NCBI GenBank assembly: GCA_963704855.1
Contig: CAVPHY010000002.1
Location: 496,001 to 560,000, forward strand
DNA: 64,000 bases
DNA from: SZUA-36 sp963704855
GTDB taxonomy: Bacteria; Pseudomonadota; Gammaproteobacteria; Xanthomonadales; SZUA-36
Direction: 5' to 3'
The notes beneath the pieces are model-generated. The model was not told the origin of the DNA. It did no database searches and worked only from the letters and a program-made list of their open reading frames with translations. This document shows positions 8,532 to 17,425 of the stretch, in pieces (positions within the stretch are counted from its first letter, which is position 1; each line of letters starts with the position of its first letter). A program made the translations under genes and the position numbers.

Positions 8532-8631
8532 ATTTCTCTTTTCTATTAATAGTTAACGCCACCCACCTTAAGATGAAGTGACAAGGTAAATTATCTCATT
8601 ACGCCATCTGTATAACCAGAAAAGCGCATCT

Positions 8632-9057
8632 TTACTTACGCGCGAGCGGATACTGATCTGCCACCCATTGTGTAGTCCCGCCCTTGAGGACCGCTACATC
8701 GGCTGCACCCAGCTTGACCAGTTTCGCAGCCGCCTGGTGTGCAGTCTGGCCATTCTTGCATACCACCAGCACCGGGCCTGACTTGATCTTGGCAATTTCC
8801 GGATCCGTCTCGGTAAAGCGGGATAAAGCAATATGCTTCGCGTCGGCCAAGTGTCCTTTTGAATAATCCGCAGCCGCTGATATATCAACGATTGAAGTTT
8901 TCCCCTGGTTGATTTTTTGCACCGCTTCGAGCGGTGTCAACTCGGCATAGCCTCGCGTGCGCCGGCTTATTTCTGTCCAGATAAGCAGCAGTACAATGGC
9001 GGCAAAGCCGGCCACCAACATGCCGTGATTACCTGCAAATTCGATCAATTGTCCCAC
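8632..9057 (-). CDS. Membrane-anchored rhodanese-like protein (YibN type)
   Basis: Residues about 12-28 form one membrane segment, followed by a cytoplasmic rhodanese domain with the active-site loop VVCKNGQTA (Cys100). This resembles E. coli YibN, which sits in the same place upstream of secB. I chose the GTG at 9057 because GGAG lies about nine bases upstream and the resulting N-terminus (GQLIEFAGNHG) matches the family; an in-frame extension to 9120 exists but looks spurious. The product is 141 residues. It probably handles sulfur or phosphate esters, but the substrate is unknown. Confidence 0.85.
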   Translation of the reverse strand: MGQLIEFAGNHGMLVAGFAAIVLLLIWTEISRRTRGYAELTPLEAVQKINQGKTSIVDISAAADYSKGHLADAKHIALSRFTETDPEIAKIKSGPVLVVCKNGQTAHQAAAKLVKLGAADVAVLKGGTTQWVADQYPLARK

Positions 9058-9432
9058 GTTTCGGTCTCCTGACGATAATCCGGTGATAAAAAACCGGAAG
9101 CCTGTTTGCAAAAAACCCAACCCGCATTATACGGCTGTGTCTCCAGCGTGCTTCTGCATTCTACGGCTTGGTTTTCTGTATTTAACCTGCGACTGGTCCT
9201 GCGTTGTGAAATAATATGCTCACAGAAACACCGGTTTTCGTTTACGCATTCGCAGCGGCCATTAACTCTAGCGCGCGCCTGAGTCCATGTTGTGGCTCGG
9301 CTGTTAATTTGCAAGTGTCATCTGAAAAATTCTACCCGGACAGTATAAAATCACGTCCGGACTGTAGTGCGAACGCGGTGCGGAGACAGAGAGCAACAAT
9401 GCAAATACCAAACTTTAAATGATGGAACCCTG
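9058..9432. other. Intergenic region between the rhodanese gene and gpmI
   Basis: This 375-base divergent region must hold promoters for the rhodanese-secB-gpsA operon and for gpmI. The only structure I see is a dyad at 9336-9360, annotated separately. A plus-strand frame at 9216-9422 has no protein-like features. Confidence 0.5.
9336..9360 (+). promoter_or_regulatory. Candidate gpmI promoter with operator-like dyad
   Basis: CCGGAC (9336-9341) and GTCCGG (9355-9360) form an inverted repeat around a TATAAA -10-like hexamer (9344-9349), about 85 bases before the gpmI start. The -35 region is weak. A protein bound to the dyad would cover the -10 element; no regulator is known for it. Confidence 0.35.
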
Positions 9433-11013
9433 ATGAGCGACAAAAAAGCACAAATTACCGCAAACGCCAAACCGGCCGGCCCCCTTGTATTGATGATCCT
9501 GGATGGCTGGGGCTACCGTGAAGACGCGGCAGACAACGCCATTAGCCAGGCCCACACACCTTGTTGGGATAAAATTTGGCAAACAGGCGCTCATACAACG
9601 ATAAAGACGTCAGGTGAGTACGTTGGTCTGCCAGCCGGACAGATGGGGAACTCAGAAGTCGGCCACATGAATATCGGGGCTGGCCGCGTTGTCTTCCAGA
9701 ACCTGACCCTCATCAGTAACGCCATAGAAGACGGTAGCTTTGCGGGCAACCCGGCGCTTGCAAAAGCCATCGCCGCGAGCCGTGAGCAGGGTTCAACACT
9801 GCATATCATGGGCCTGCTGTCACCCGGCGGAGTGCATAGCCACGAGGACCATTTCCTCGCGATGGTGCAAATTGCGGCGGATCAGGGCGCGCACAGTATC
9901 AGGGTGCATGCTTTCCTCGACGGACGCGACACCCCACCCCGCAGTGCCGGGCCCTCGATCCAGAGGATGCAGGACTGCCTTGATGGTCTGCAAAATGCCG
10001 CTTTTGGAAGTGTCTGTGGGCGTTATTATGCGATGGATCGTGACAAGCGTTGGGACCGGGTTGAAAAAGCCTGGGACATGCTGGTTAATGCCAGGGGCAT
10101 GCACCATTGTGAGGACGCCGCCACGGCGCTTGAATCCGCTTACGAGCGGAATGAGAACGACGAATTTGTCAGCCCGACGGTCATCGGTTCCTATGCGGGT
10201 ATCCGGGATGACGACGCCATTATTTTTGTTAACTTCAGGGCCGACAGGGCAAGGGAAATCAGCCAGGTATTTATTCAGCCGGACTTTGCCGCTTTTGAGC
10301 GGAAAGCGCCAAGGCTATCAACCTTTGTTTGCATGACCCAGTACCTGGACGAACTGCCTGCCGAAGTTGCCTATCCGCCGGAGCAGCTCACGGGTCTGTT
10401 GGGACAGGTTCTGTCAGAGAACGGCCTGTCCCAGTTGCGTATTGCGGAGACCGAAAAATATGCCCATGTGACATTTTTCTTCAATGGAGGCGAAGAGGAG
10501 GCCTTCGCCGGTGAACAGCGCCTGCTGGTGCCATCGCCTAAAGTGGCCACCTACGACCTGCAACCGGAAATGAGCATAGGCAAGCTCTCAGCTGAACTGG
10601 ACAAGGCCATACGCGGCGGTTCCTTCGACGTTGTCATCTGTAACGTAGCAAACCCGGATATGGTCGGGCACACGGGCAAAATGACAGCAGCCATTGCCGC
10701 TGTTGAAGCGGTCGACCAATGCCTCGGGGTTGTGCTCAAAGCAGCCCAGGCGGTGGATGGCGAGCTGATCGTCACCGCAGACCATGGCAATATCGAGCAA
10801 ATGAAAGACCACCAATCCGGCCAAAGCCATACAGCACATACGACCAACCCGGTACCGCTGGTCTATTGCGGTCGTAAGGCGAAGGCCCTGGACGGGGGCG
10901 CACTCAGGGATATTGCACCGACGATGCTGTACCTGCTCGGATTGCCAAAGCCCGCCGAGATGACCGGGCGCACACTGCTGGAGTTGAGCGTAACTTCGCC
11001 AGAAGCAGCCTGA
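9433..11013 (+). CDS. gpmI: 2,3-bisphosphoglycerate-independent phosphoglycerate mutase
   Basis: It interconverts 3- and 2-phosphoglycerate in glycolysis and gluconeogenesis using two Mn ions. It belongs to the alkaline phosphatase superfamily: the N-terminal LMILDGWGYRE metal site, the GNSEVGHMNIG motif with the phosphorylated serine, and the late VTADHGNIEQM metal ligands are all present. I start it at the ATG at 9433 behind GGAA, giving 526 residues. The in-frame GTG at 9367 would add an unconserved N-terminus. It begins the gpmI-envC-ctpA cluster, a common proteobacterial order. Confidence 0.95.
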   Translation: MSDKKAQITANAKPAGPLVLMILDGWGYREDAADNAISQAHTPCWDKIWQTGAHTTIKTSGEYVGLPAGQMGNSEVGHMNIGAGRVVFQNLTLISNAIEDGSFAGNPALAKAIAASREQGSTLHIMGLLSPGGVHSHEDHFLAMVQIAADQGAHSIRVHAFLDGRDTPPRSAGPSIQRMQDCLDGLQNAAFGSVCGRYYAMDRDKRWDRVEKAWDMLVNARGMHHCEDAATALESAYERNENDEFVSPTVIGSYAGIRDDDAIIFVNFRADRAREISQVFIQPDFAAFERKAPRLSTFVCMTQYLDELPAEVAYPPEQLTGLLGQVLSENGLSQLRIAETEKYAHVTFFFNGGEEEAFAGEQRLLVPSPKVATYDLQPEMSIGKLSAELDKAIRGGSFDVVICNVANPDMVGHTGKMTAAIAAVEAVDQCLGVVLKAAQAVDGELIVTADHGNIEQMKDHQSGQSHTAHTTNPVPLVYCGRKAKALDGGALRDIAPTMLYLLGLPKPAEMTGRTLLELSVTSPEAA

Positions 11014-11020
11014 CCGGCCC

Positions 11021-12175
11021 ATGATATTCAGACGGTACATTTCTCTCGGTATAATGGCCTGCATGGCGCTGGGCTGGATGGCATGCCAGGCTGGCGAAGG
11101 CCTTACAAAAGAGGAGGCTGAAACCCGGCTCAAACAACTGAAAACGGAAATCAGCTCCTTGCAGACGGAACTGGAGCGAACCCGCACCAGCCTTACCGCT
11201 GAACAGAAGGCGCTCAAGGCTGCCGATCTCGATATTCAGTCAAGTGCATTGGAAATGCGTAAACTGGAATCGATCCGGCAGGCGCACGAGCGTGAACTCA
11301 CGGCGCTTCACGCAGAGCGACGGGATTACCTGGACAGCCTCGACAAGCGCAGGGAAATACTGTCAGCGCAGATCATGGCGGCATACCGGCTGGGACGGGA
11401 ATCCCGGTTGAAACTGGTTCTGAACCAGGACAGCCCGGCATTGCTGTCACGAACGCTGGCCTACTATGATTATTTCAGTCGTTCGCAAGCCTCACAGATC
11501 AATGAACTGAGACAGGTCCTCGAGACGCTCGACCAGATGCAGGCGAATATCAACGTGGAGTTGTCTGCGCTGGACGTAGTTCAGCGTGAGCAACAGGCCG
11601 TACTGGATGAAATGACCGATCAGCGTAACAAGCGCCAGGTGCTCATAGACAACTTATCCAGCCAGATCGATACGGACGAAACCCGTCTCGCGGAGTTGCA
11701 ACGCAACAGGCTGGATCTGGAGGTGTTGCTGGAAAAACTGTCCGATGTCCTGGCGGACATACCTGCAGACCTGGGCCAGCGTCATGGCCTGGCCGATCTG
11801 AAGGGGAAAATACCGATGCCGGTGAAAGGCCCGGTCAAACATGCCTACGGAAAAGCCAGGACGGCAGGGTTACACTGGCAGGGCTGGTTAATCGCGGCCG
11901 ATGTCGGCAGCGAGGTTAAAACCATTGCATATGGGCGGGTGGCGTATTCAGACTGGCTAAGGGGCTACGGCCTGCTTATGATCATAGACCATGGCGATGG
12001 CTTCATGAGCTTGTACGCCAACAATGAAAGCTTGTTGCGCGAAGTTGGGGAGTGGGTAGAAGCCGGCAGCAGTATAAGTACAGCAGGTACCAACGCCCTG
12101 AGCGGGGACGGGATATACTTTGAGATTCGTAAAGACGGCAAGGCCCTGGATCCCGCGGCCTGGTTAAATCGCTAG
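11021..12175 (+). CDS. envC: EnvC-like murein hydrolase activator
   Basis: The protein has an N-terminal export signal, a long coiled coil (roughly residues 27-250) and a C-terminal LytM/M23 domain (about 285-384). The LytM domain lacks the zinc-binding HxH: the usual HLHFE position reads GIYFEIR and the middle motif lacks histidine. As in E. coli EnvC, it is therefore probably a non-enzymatic activator of periplasmic amidases at the division site. It follows gpmI by seven bases. The FtsEX complex that recruits EnvC in E. coli is encoded at 29158-30809. Confidence 0.88.
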   Translation: MIFRRYISLGIMACMALGWMACQAGEGLTKEEAETRLKQLKTEISSLQTELERTRTSLTAEQKALKAADLDIQSSALEMRKLESIRQAHERELTALHAERRDYLDSLDKRREILSAQIMAAYRLGRESRLKLVLNQDSPALLSRTLAYYDYFSRSQASQINELRQVLETLDQMQANINVELSALDVVQREQQAVLDEMTDQRNKRQVLIDNLSSQIDTDETRLAELQRNRLDLEVLLEKLSDVLADIPADLGQRHGLADLKGKIPMPVKGPVKHAYGKARTAGLHWQGWLIAADVGSEVKTIAYGRVAYSDWLRGYGLLMIIDHGDGFMSLYANNESLLREVGEWVEAGSSISTAGTNALSGDGIYFEIRKDGKALDPAAWLNR

Positions 12176-12205
12176 ATGCGACTGAATGGAAGGCGACGAA
12201 CAAAC

Positions 12206-13480
12206 ATGATTCGAATTGGCGCGAGAATATTTTTGGCCCTGTTGCTATTACCCGCACTGGTAACAGCAACCGAAACGGAAACCGCACCCTCCCGGGCGCA
12301 ACTCTCACTTGATGACTTACGCACGTTTACCGATGTGTTCAACCAGGTTCGCAATAATTTTGTCGATGAAACGGACGATCAAGCGTTAATGAATGCTGCC
12401 ATTCGTGGCATGCTGTCCGAGTTGGACCCCCACTCCTCGTACATGGAGGCGGATGAATTCCGCCAGCTTGACGACAGTTCCCAGGGCCGTTATAGCGGTA
12501 TAGGCGTGGAAATAGTCATTCAGAATAAACAGGCCAAGGTGGTGTATGTCATGGATGGCGGAGCGGCAGATAAAGCCGGTATCGTCACCGGCGATGTCAT
12601 CACCTCAATCGACAAGCTGGACTTGCGCGGGCGAGACCTGCGTCTTGCGGTTGACCGTTTGCGTGGTGAAGTCGGTTCCACCGTGGAATTGTCTGTCCGG
12701 CACGAAAATGGTGAAGTTTCAAACTTCACGCTGGAACGTGATTTCGTCGAGGTTGCCAGTGTATACAGCAGACCAGTGGACGGGGATTATGGCTATTTCC
12801 AGATCACCCATTTCACCCGCAAAAGTGCTGACGAACTGCTTGAACAAATAGAATACATGCAGGATAACCATGCGGGACCGCTAAAAGGCATCGTCCTGGA
12901 CTTGCGCAACAACCCCGGCGGTGTATTGAACCCCGCTGTAGCAATCGCCGATGGGTTTCTTGACGGCGGTCTGATTGTAAAGACCCGCGGGCGGGCCGAA
13001 AGCCAGCTGGAATACACCGCAAAACCCGGTCAGTGGCTGGAGGGTGTAGCCCTCGTGATCCTGGTTGACCGAAGTTCAGCATCGGCGTCCGAGGTACTGG
13101 CCGGTGCTCTTCAGGATCACGGTCGCGCCGTGATTGTTGGTGAGAAAACATTTGGCAAGGGTTCGGTACAGTCTGTTCTGAATTTGCGTAACGGCGCCGG
13201 CATTCGCCTCACAACCTCGAGGTACTACACGCCCAGCGGTCGATCCATACAGGCTGAGGGCATCATCCCGGATGTGGAAGTCTCGATGGTGCAAGTGGTC
13301 GAAAGTGATGATGAGCGCAAAAGGGAGGTCGATCTTGACGGGCACCTCATGGGCGAATCGACTGTCGAACCCGTGAACTTCAGCTCCGAGGTCAGCGCCG
13401 CAGACGACTACATGATGTACCAGGCACTGATATTGCTGAAAGCCGCCAGCATTTTCTCCTCCAGCATCAAACCGCGTTGA
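12206..13480 (+). CDS. ctpA: Carboxy-terminal processing protease (S41 family)
   Basis: This is an exported serine protease with a PDZ domain. A signal peptide (MIRIGARIFLALLLLPALVTA) precedes a PDZ domain at about residues 75-160 and the S41 core. The catalytic serine lies in DRSSASASEV and the lysine in KTFGKGSVQ. I start at the ATG at 12206, which has GGAAGG upstream and begins the signal peptide; an in-frame ATG overlapping the envC stop at 12176 would add ten basic residues. The placement after envC suggests envelope or peptidoglycan enzyme processing, which is inference. Confidence 0.92.
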   Translation: MIRIGARIFLALLLLPALVTATETETAPSRAQLSLDDLRTFTDVFNQVRNNFVDETDDQALMNAAIRGMLSELDPHSSYMEADEFRQLDDSSQGRYSGIGVEIVIQNKQAKVVYVMDGGAADKAGIVTGDVITSIDKLDLRGRDLRLAVDRLRGEVGSTVELSVRHENGEVSNFTLERDFVEVASVYSRPVDGDYGYFQITHFTRKSADELLEQIEYMQDNHAGPLKGIVLDLRNNPGGVLNPAVAIADGFLDGGLIVKTRGRAESQLEYTAKPGQWLEGVALVILVDRSSASASEVLAGALQDHGRAVIVGEKTFGKGSVQSVLNLRNGAGIRLTTSRYYTPSGRSIQAEGIIPDVEVSMVQVVESDDERKREVDLDGHLMGESTVEPVNFSSEVSAADDYMMYQALILLKAASIFSSSIKPR

Positions 13481-13501
13481 TCCCCATCCACTGGCGCCTG
13501 C

Positions 13502-13840
13502 TCAGGGGCGGTTGCGTCCACCGGGCTGAATCGGGAATGGTGTAACTTTTTCACCGCTCTCGCGGTCACGTATGACTGCCTGGCCTTTTTTCCTGACCTG
13601 TTCCACACGCAGCACGCTATGCATGGGCAGGTGCAAGACCTCCACTGCTTCAAACTCATCACGCATTTTTTCTTCGGTCGGGTCAACGACCAGGGAATCT
13701 TTTTCGCCAAACTCCAGACCCGATACTTCAACAAAACCCCACAGGCTGCTGCTGCAAACCCCGCTGCAGAACAATTCGTATACCTTGCCATGGTTAAGGA
13801 ATGCAACGCGAAACAGTTTTTCAGTATCCGGTTTGGACAT
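13502..13840 (-). CDS. DUF1820 family protein
   Basis: This 112-residue cytoplasmic protein matches the DUF1820 family, which is widespread in gammaproteobacteria and functionally uncharacterised. It starts with the typical LFRVAFLNHGKVYELF segment, continues through GFVEVSGLEFGE and SLVVDPTEEK, and has a basic C-terminus. It starts three bases after the rhomboid gene stop and is probably co-transcribed with it. Its 3' end faces ctpA with about 20 bases between. Confidence 0.85.
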   Translation of the reverse strand: MSKPDTEKLFRVAFLNHGKVYELFCSGVCSSSLWGFVEVSGLEFGEKDSLVVDPTEEKMRDEFEAVEVLHLPMHSVLRVEQVRKKGQAVIRDRESGEKVTPFPIQPGGRNRP

Positions 13841-13843
13841 GCT

Positions 13844-14533
13844 TTATCTCAATTTGATCTGTGCTGTAGCTCGAACCAGCAAAGCGAATATCAAACCCAG
13901 TGCAAAACCCGCCATATGCGTCCACCAGGCCACTATTCCCGTTATGGGGCCGAGAACGGTATAAACCAACTGTAACGTAAACCAGGACCCAATCACCAAC
14001 AGGGCCGGCACGCGGGCAAACTGAAGGTAGAGTCCCAATGGCAGCAGCATGCCGATCCGACGGGACGGGAACAGCCCGAGGTAAGCGCCAACCACTGCTG
14101 AAATCGCGCCGCTGGCGCCAACGATGGGTGACGTCAAATCCGGCAAACGCATCGTCACAAACAGGTTGGATAACGCACCGCCCAACACGAATACCAATAC
14201 CATGCCCAGGCTGCCCAGGCGGCGCTCCAGCGGCATTCCAAACACCCATAAATAAACCATGTTTCCCAACAGGTGTAACCAACTGGCGTGAATGAATATT
14301 GCACTGACCAGGGTCAGAAGCTGGGCGTCGGCCCACCCGGCCAAAGGGCGGCTGAATAACTGCGCCAGTTGGCTCGGCAGTACACCACCCAACTCCAGCA
14401 TCGCGTTCTGGGCAAGTGGCGTCAGACCCGAGTGGAGTAACTTAACCCCGGTACAAAATAAAAACAGGGTTAGTGTCACCCATGGAAAGCGCGGTGCCGA
14501 TCTTGACCAGTTGGTGACAATGCCCGAGTCCAA
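13844..14533 (-). CDS. Rhomboid family intramembrane serine protease
   Basis: An inner-membrane protein with about six hydrophobic segments and the rhomboid catalytic dyad: Ser in GASGAIS and His in WWTHMAGF. The conserved HASWLHLLGNMVYLWVFG region is also present. The substrate is unknown. The start is uncertain: an in-frame TAG lies just upstream, the only early candidate is a TTG at 14533, and no strong ribosome binding site is visible, so a later GTG at 14479 is possible. It sits between gspB and the DUF1820 gene on the same strand. Confidence 0.88.
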   Translation of the reverse strand: MDSGIVTNWSRSAPRFPWVTLTLFLFCTGVKLLHSGLTPLAQNAMLELGGVLPSQLAQLFSRPLAGWADAQLLTLVSAIFIHASWLHLLGNMVYLWVFGMPLERRLGSLGMVLVFVLGGALSNLFVTMRLPDLTSPIVGASGAISAVVGAYLGLFPSRRIGMLLPLGLYLQFARVPALLVIGSWFTLQLVYTVLGPITGIVAWWTHMAGFALGLIFALLVRATAQIKLR

Positions 14534-14556
14534 CGTCTACGACCAGCGTCTGGTTA

Positions 14557-15342
14557 TTATTTTTCTACCAGGAACTGGTAAAGACGATAGCTGAATACGA
14601 CACCATCGCGCCTGATCTCCTTCACCACGAGCCCGGGCCGGGCGCTGTCCCCCTCGCCCAGGCGTTGACCGTTGATCAGCACAAAGCGGTCTGCCGGATC
14701 CGTGGCAAAGACAAGAACACTGTATTTGATTTCAGGCACATCTGAACGGACCGCATCTGGCAGTTCCCAGTAACCGATGGGGGCTGGTTCACCGGGATGA
14801 AATGGTTCCTCTTCAGCACTGGCCTGCTTAAGGCTGGTTTCGGTAGTCGAGCTGATGCTATCCGACGGGCCAATCGTTACCTTATCGTTACCGGCCTGCT
14901 TATTGATTGCACTTGTTGCCAATGCAGTTTCACTTTCTTCCGCCGGTGGTTCTTGCACACCCGAATTTAGCGAAGTAGCGGTGTTGGCGGCTGGCTGAAA
15001 AGATTCCACGGGCGTCCTTTGCTGACCTGCGGAAACACTGACAGTCGGAATTTCAGGTGTAACCTGGGCGGGCTCGTTTTCATTTACCACCGGTTCGGAA
15101 ACGGTTCGAACTTTATCCACTGGCAGCGTAACCGGCGGCTGGTAAATGCCGACAGGTGGCTGGTACTGTCGCCAGACGAGCCAGCCGCTGAGAAACAAAC
15201 CCGTCAGCAACAGTACGATCAACGCACCGGCAGGAAGGGGTTCGGAAACAGGGCCGGGTTGATCATCCGAGTGTATGCTTGGCGCCTCATGCTGGCGCTG
15301 GTTCTTTTCAGACTTTCTGAGTGCTTCAAGAAGTATGGACAT
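14557..15342 (-). CDS. gspB: General secretion pathway protein GspB
   Basis: The N-terminus MSILLEALRKSEK is typical of GspB. One membrane segment follows (about residues 37-57), then a long Pro/Ser/Thr/Glu-rich periplasmic linker and a folded C-terminal GspB domain (about 205-261). GspA and GspB help the type II secretion secretin pass through or assemble in peptidoglycan. The gene lies 18 bases after gspA. No other type II secretion genes are in the window. Confidence 0.88.
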   Translation of the reverse strand: MSILLEALRKSEKNQRQHEAPSIHSDDQPGPVSEPLPAGALIVLLLTGLFLSGWLVWRQYQPPVGIYQPPVTLPVDKVRTVSEPVVNENEPAQVTPEIPTVSVSAGQQRTPVESFQPAANTATSLNSGVQEPPAEESETALATSAINKQAGNDKVTIGPSDSISSTTETSLKQASAEEEPFHPGEPAPIGYWELPDAVRSDVPEIKYSVLVFATDPADRFVLINGQRLGEGDSARPGLVVKEIRRDGVVFSYRLYQFLVEK

Positions 15343-15360
15343 AATTAAAAGGCCCTGATG

Positions 15361-17004
15361 TTATTCCCAAGTCCGTAAGAGCTTTGGTTCCCGTATCGAT
15401 GCCGTCATCAAGTGAAGCAGGGTATTCCGGCCAACGATACCATCTGCTTCGAGACCATTTCGAGCCTGAAAGCTTTTCAGCCAGAGCTCAAAAGCCGCAT
15501 CAAATACCGGCTCGCCATGGTACGGCACTTCAACCAGCGTTGCCATGTCCATGATAGTTTTCACTGCGGGGCCCGTGTCTCCGCGCCCAATGAAGGGCGG
15601 CCACCCCGGTGCCTGCGGCCATGCCACAAGATAAGTGCCCAACCAGCGTGACTCGACCGACTCCTTCGACACGGTGGTCATCTGATCATTTGTCCCTACC
15701 AGCAAGCGCTCAGGTTCCAAACCTCTTAAAAGCAGATAGGACGGGGACTCCTCCTGTAAAACCAGCACAACCGGTAATCCAAGCCGATCGATTTTCGACC
15801 AGTTGCCCTGGTCCCGCAGACAGGCATAACCTAGACTGTTATCCCCATTGCAGGCAGCCTGAATCGCAAACGCAGCACCGGGCTGAAGCCACATTTCAGC
15901 AACACCCTGCCAAACCACCTGCTGATGGTCCTCAAGCCAGTTCTCGTCCAGCGCTTCAACAATATCCGGAGCCGGTGGCACCTCTGGCAACTCTGGCATG
16001 ACCGCGGGAGTAATCACAGCCTGGAGATCCTGCTCATTCACTGCCGGCAACGCTTCCTCGTGCGTCTGCACATTGACAGACTCAGGCGGAAACCGAAAAT
16101 CGCTGAATTTTGCAATCGCCAGCACAGCGACAGCCGCTGCCGCAGATGCACCCAGCAACAGGGGCCAGCGAACACGTTTGACCTTCCGCTCACCCAGTTG
16201 CACCTCATTGGCGGCCTCGTGCACCATCGCAGCCGTCACGTCCATACGCTCCTTGGCAAATGCCGCAATCAATGACCTGTCGGCGATGATATTGATCAGC
16301 CTCGGAATACCTTGAGAGCGTTGATAGAGCGCATTCATGGCGCCACGCCGAAACGGATTTCGCTGTGCGCCTGCAACCTGCATGCGGTGGCGGATATACA
16401 GATGCGTATCTTTCGGTCCCAACGGGCTCAGGTGATAGCGTGCGGTGATCCGCTGCGCCAGTTGTCGCAGGGTCCGGCGCTGCAATAACTCGCGTAATTC
16501 GGGCTGCCCCAAGAGTACGATTTGCAGGAGTTTTTCCTTGCTGGTTTCAAGGTTTGTCAATAGCCTGACCTGTTCCAGCGCTTCGGGGCTCAGGTTCTGA
16601 GCCTCGTCAATAACCACGACCACGCGCTCGCCCCGTTCATGTGCCGCAATCAGAAACCGGTTCAACCCATCCACCAGCAGACGGGTGCTGTCGATGGACT
16701 CCCGCACATCAATGCCGAGTTCTTCGGAGATGGCGGCCAATAGTTCACGGGGGGTTACCAGTGGATTGAGCAGCAGGGCAATATGCGTGCCTTCCGGGAT
16801 CTGTTCGAGCAGGCAGCGGCACAACGTGGTCTTGCCGGTCCCGACTTCGCCGGTTAACTGGACAAAGCCACCGCTACCGCCTTTGCCAATACCGTACATC
16901 AGGTGCGCCAGCGCATCACGATGGCGCGGGCTCAGGAAAACAAAAGCCGGATCGGGGGTTATTGAAAACGGTGCCTCATTGAGCCCAAAATAGCGCAAAT
17001 ACAT
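15361..17004 (-). CDS. gspA: GspA/ExeA-type AAA ATPase with peptidoglycan-binding domain
   Basis: It has a cytoplasmic ATPase domain (residues about 1-270), a membrane segment near 280-300 and a periplasmic part ending in a peptidoglycan-binding domain (about 485-540). Walker A is GEVGTGKTT near residue 52 and Walker B is VVVIDEAQNL near 128. The opening YLRYFGLNEAPFSITPDP is diagnostic for ExeA/GspA proteins, which with GspB support secretin assembly for type II secretion. It is the first gene of gspA-gspB and is divergent from the cox operon. Confidence 0.92.
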   Translation of the reverse strand: MYLRYFGLNEAPFSITPDPAFVFLSPRHRDALAHLMYGIGKGGSGGFVQLTGEVGTGKTTLCRCLLEQIPEGTHIALLLNPLVTPRELLAAISEELGIDVRESIDSTRLLVDGLNRFLIAAHERGERVVVVIDEAQNLSPEALEQVRLLTNLETSKEKLLQIVLLGQPELRELLQRRTLRQLAQRITARYHLSPLGPKDTHLYIRHRMQVAGAQRNPFRRGAMNALYQRSQGIPRLINIIADRSLIAAFAKERMDVTAAMVHEAANEVQLGERKVKRVRWPLLLGASAAAAVAVLAIAKFSDFRFPPESVNVQTHEEALPAVNEQDLQAVITPAVMPELPEVPPAPDIVEALDENWLEDHQQVVWQGVAEMWLQPGAAFAIQAACNGDNSLGYACLRDQGNWSKIDRLGLPVVLVLQEESPSYLLLRGLEPERLLVGTNDQMTTVSKESVESRWLGTYLVAWPQAPGWPPFIGRGDTGPAVKTIMDMATLVEVPYHGEPVFDAAFELWLKSFQARNGLEADGIVGRNTLLHLMTASIREPKLLRTWE

Positions 17005-17425
17005 GTTTCAGACCCTCAGCATATAAAACAGGTGTGTCGTATCGCACACATTACAGACTCAAACCGGAAATATAAGTTTAGTCACCCAACGCGCCAAGTC
17101 CAAGCACTGAAGCCGCTATATGGCAACTCGGGCGAAAAATCGATAACAGCCAGACCGACAATTACAAATATTAAATTGTAAGTCTTGCCGAGATAATAGT
17201 GGCAAAGCTACAATGATCGGTTAACGTTAGCTATTTATAATACAGAATTATAATATAGAAACCCGAAATCCCTGATTGCAACCTGCATATTGCATAGTCA
17301 GATGTGTGAACAAGCGCTTGTAAACACGCAAGCTTTCTTTAAAGATTCACCGTTTGAGGAAATGTGCCTTATACAGCGGCGCACTCCCGGTACACAGTGA
17401 TAATTATCTTGAGGCCCGAGTTTTC
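17005..17425. promoter_or_regulatory. AT-rich divergent control region between gspA and coxB
   Basis: This 421-base non-coding stretch is clearly more AT-rich than its neighbours. It holds two TATAAT hexamers on the plus strand (17236-17241 and 17249-17254) without convincing -35 elements, a dyad TTACAA/TTGTAA (17162-17167 and 17176-17181), and a small hairpin GCTTG/CAAGC (17316-17320 and 17329-17333) in the likely coxB leader. It must contain promoters for both operons; the exact start sites cannot be fixed. Confidence 0.5.

Noticed and set aside
9216..9422. Small plus-strand frame before gpmI
   Set aside because: No conserved pattern, no ribosome binding site, and it covers the likely gpmI promoter.
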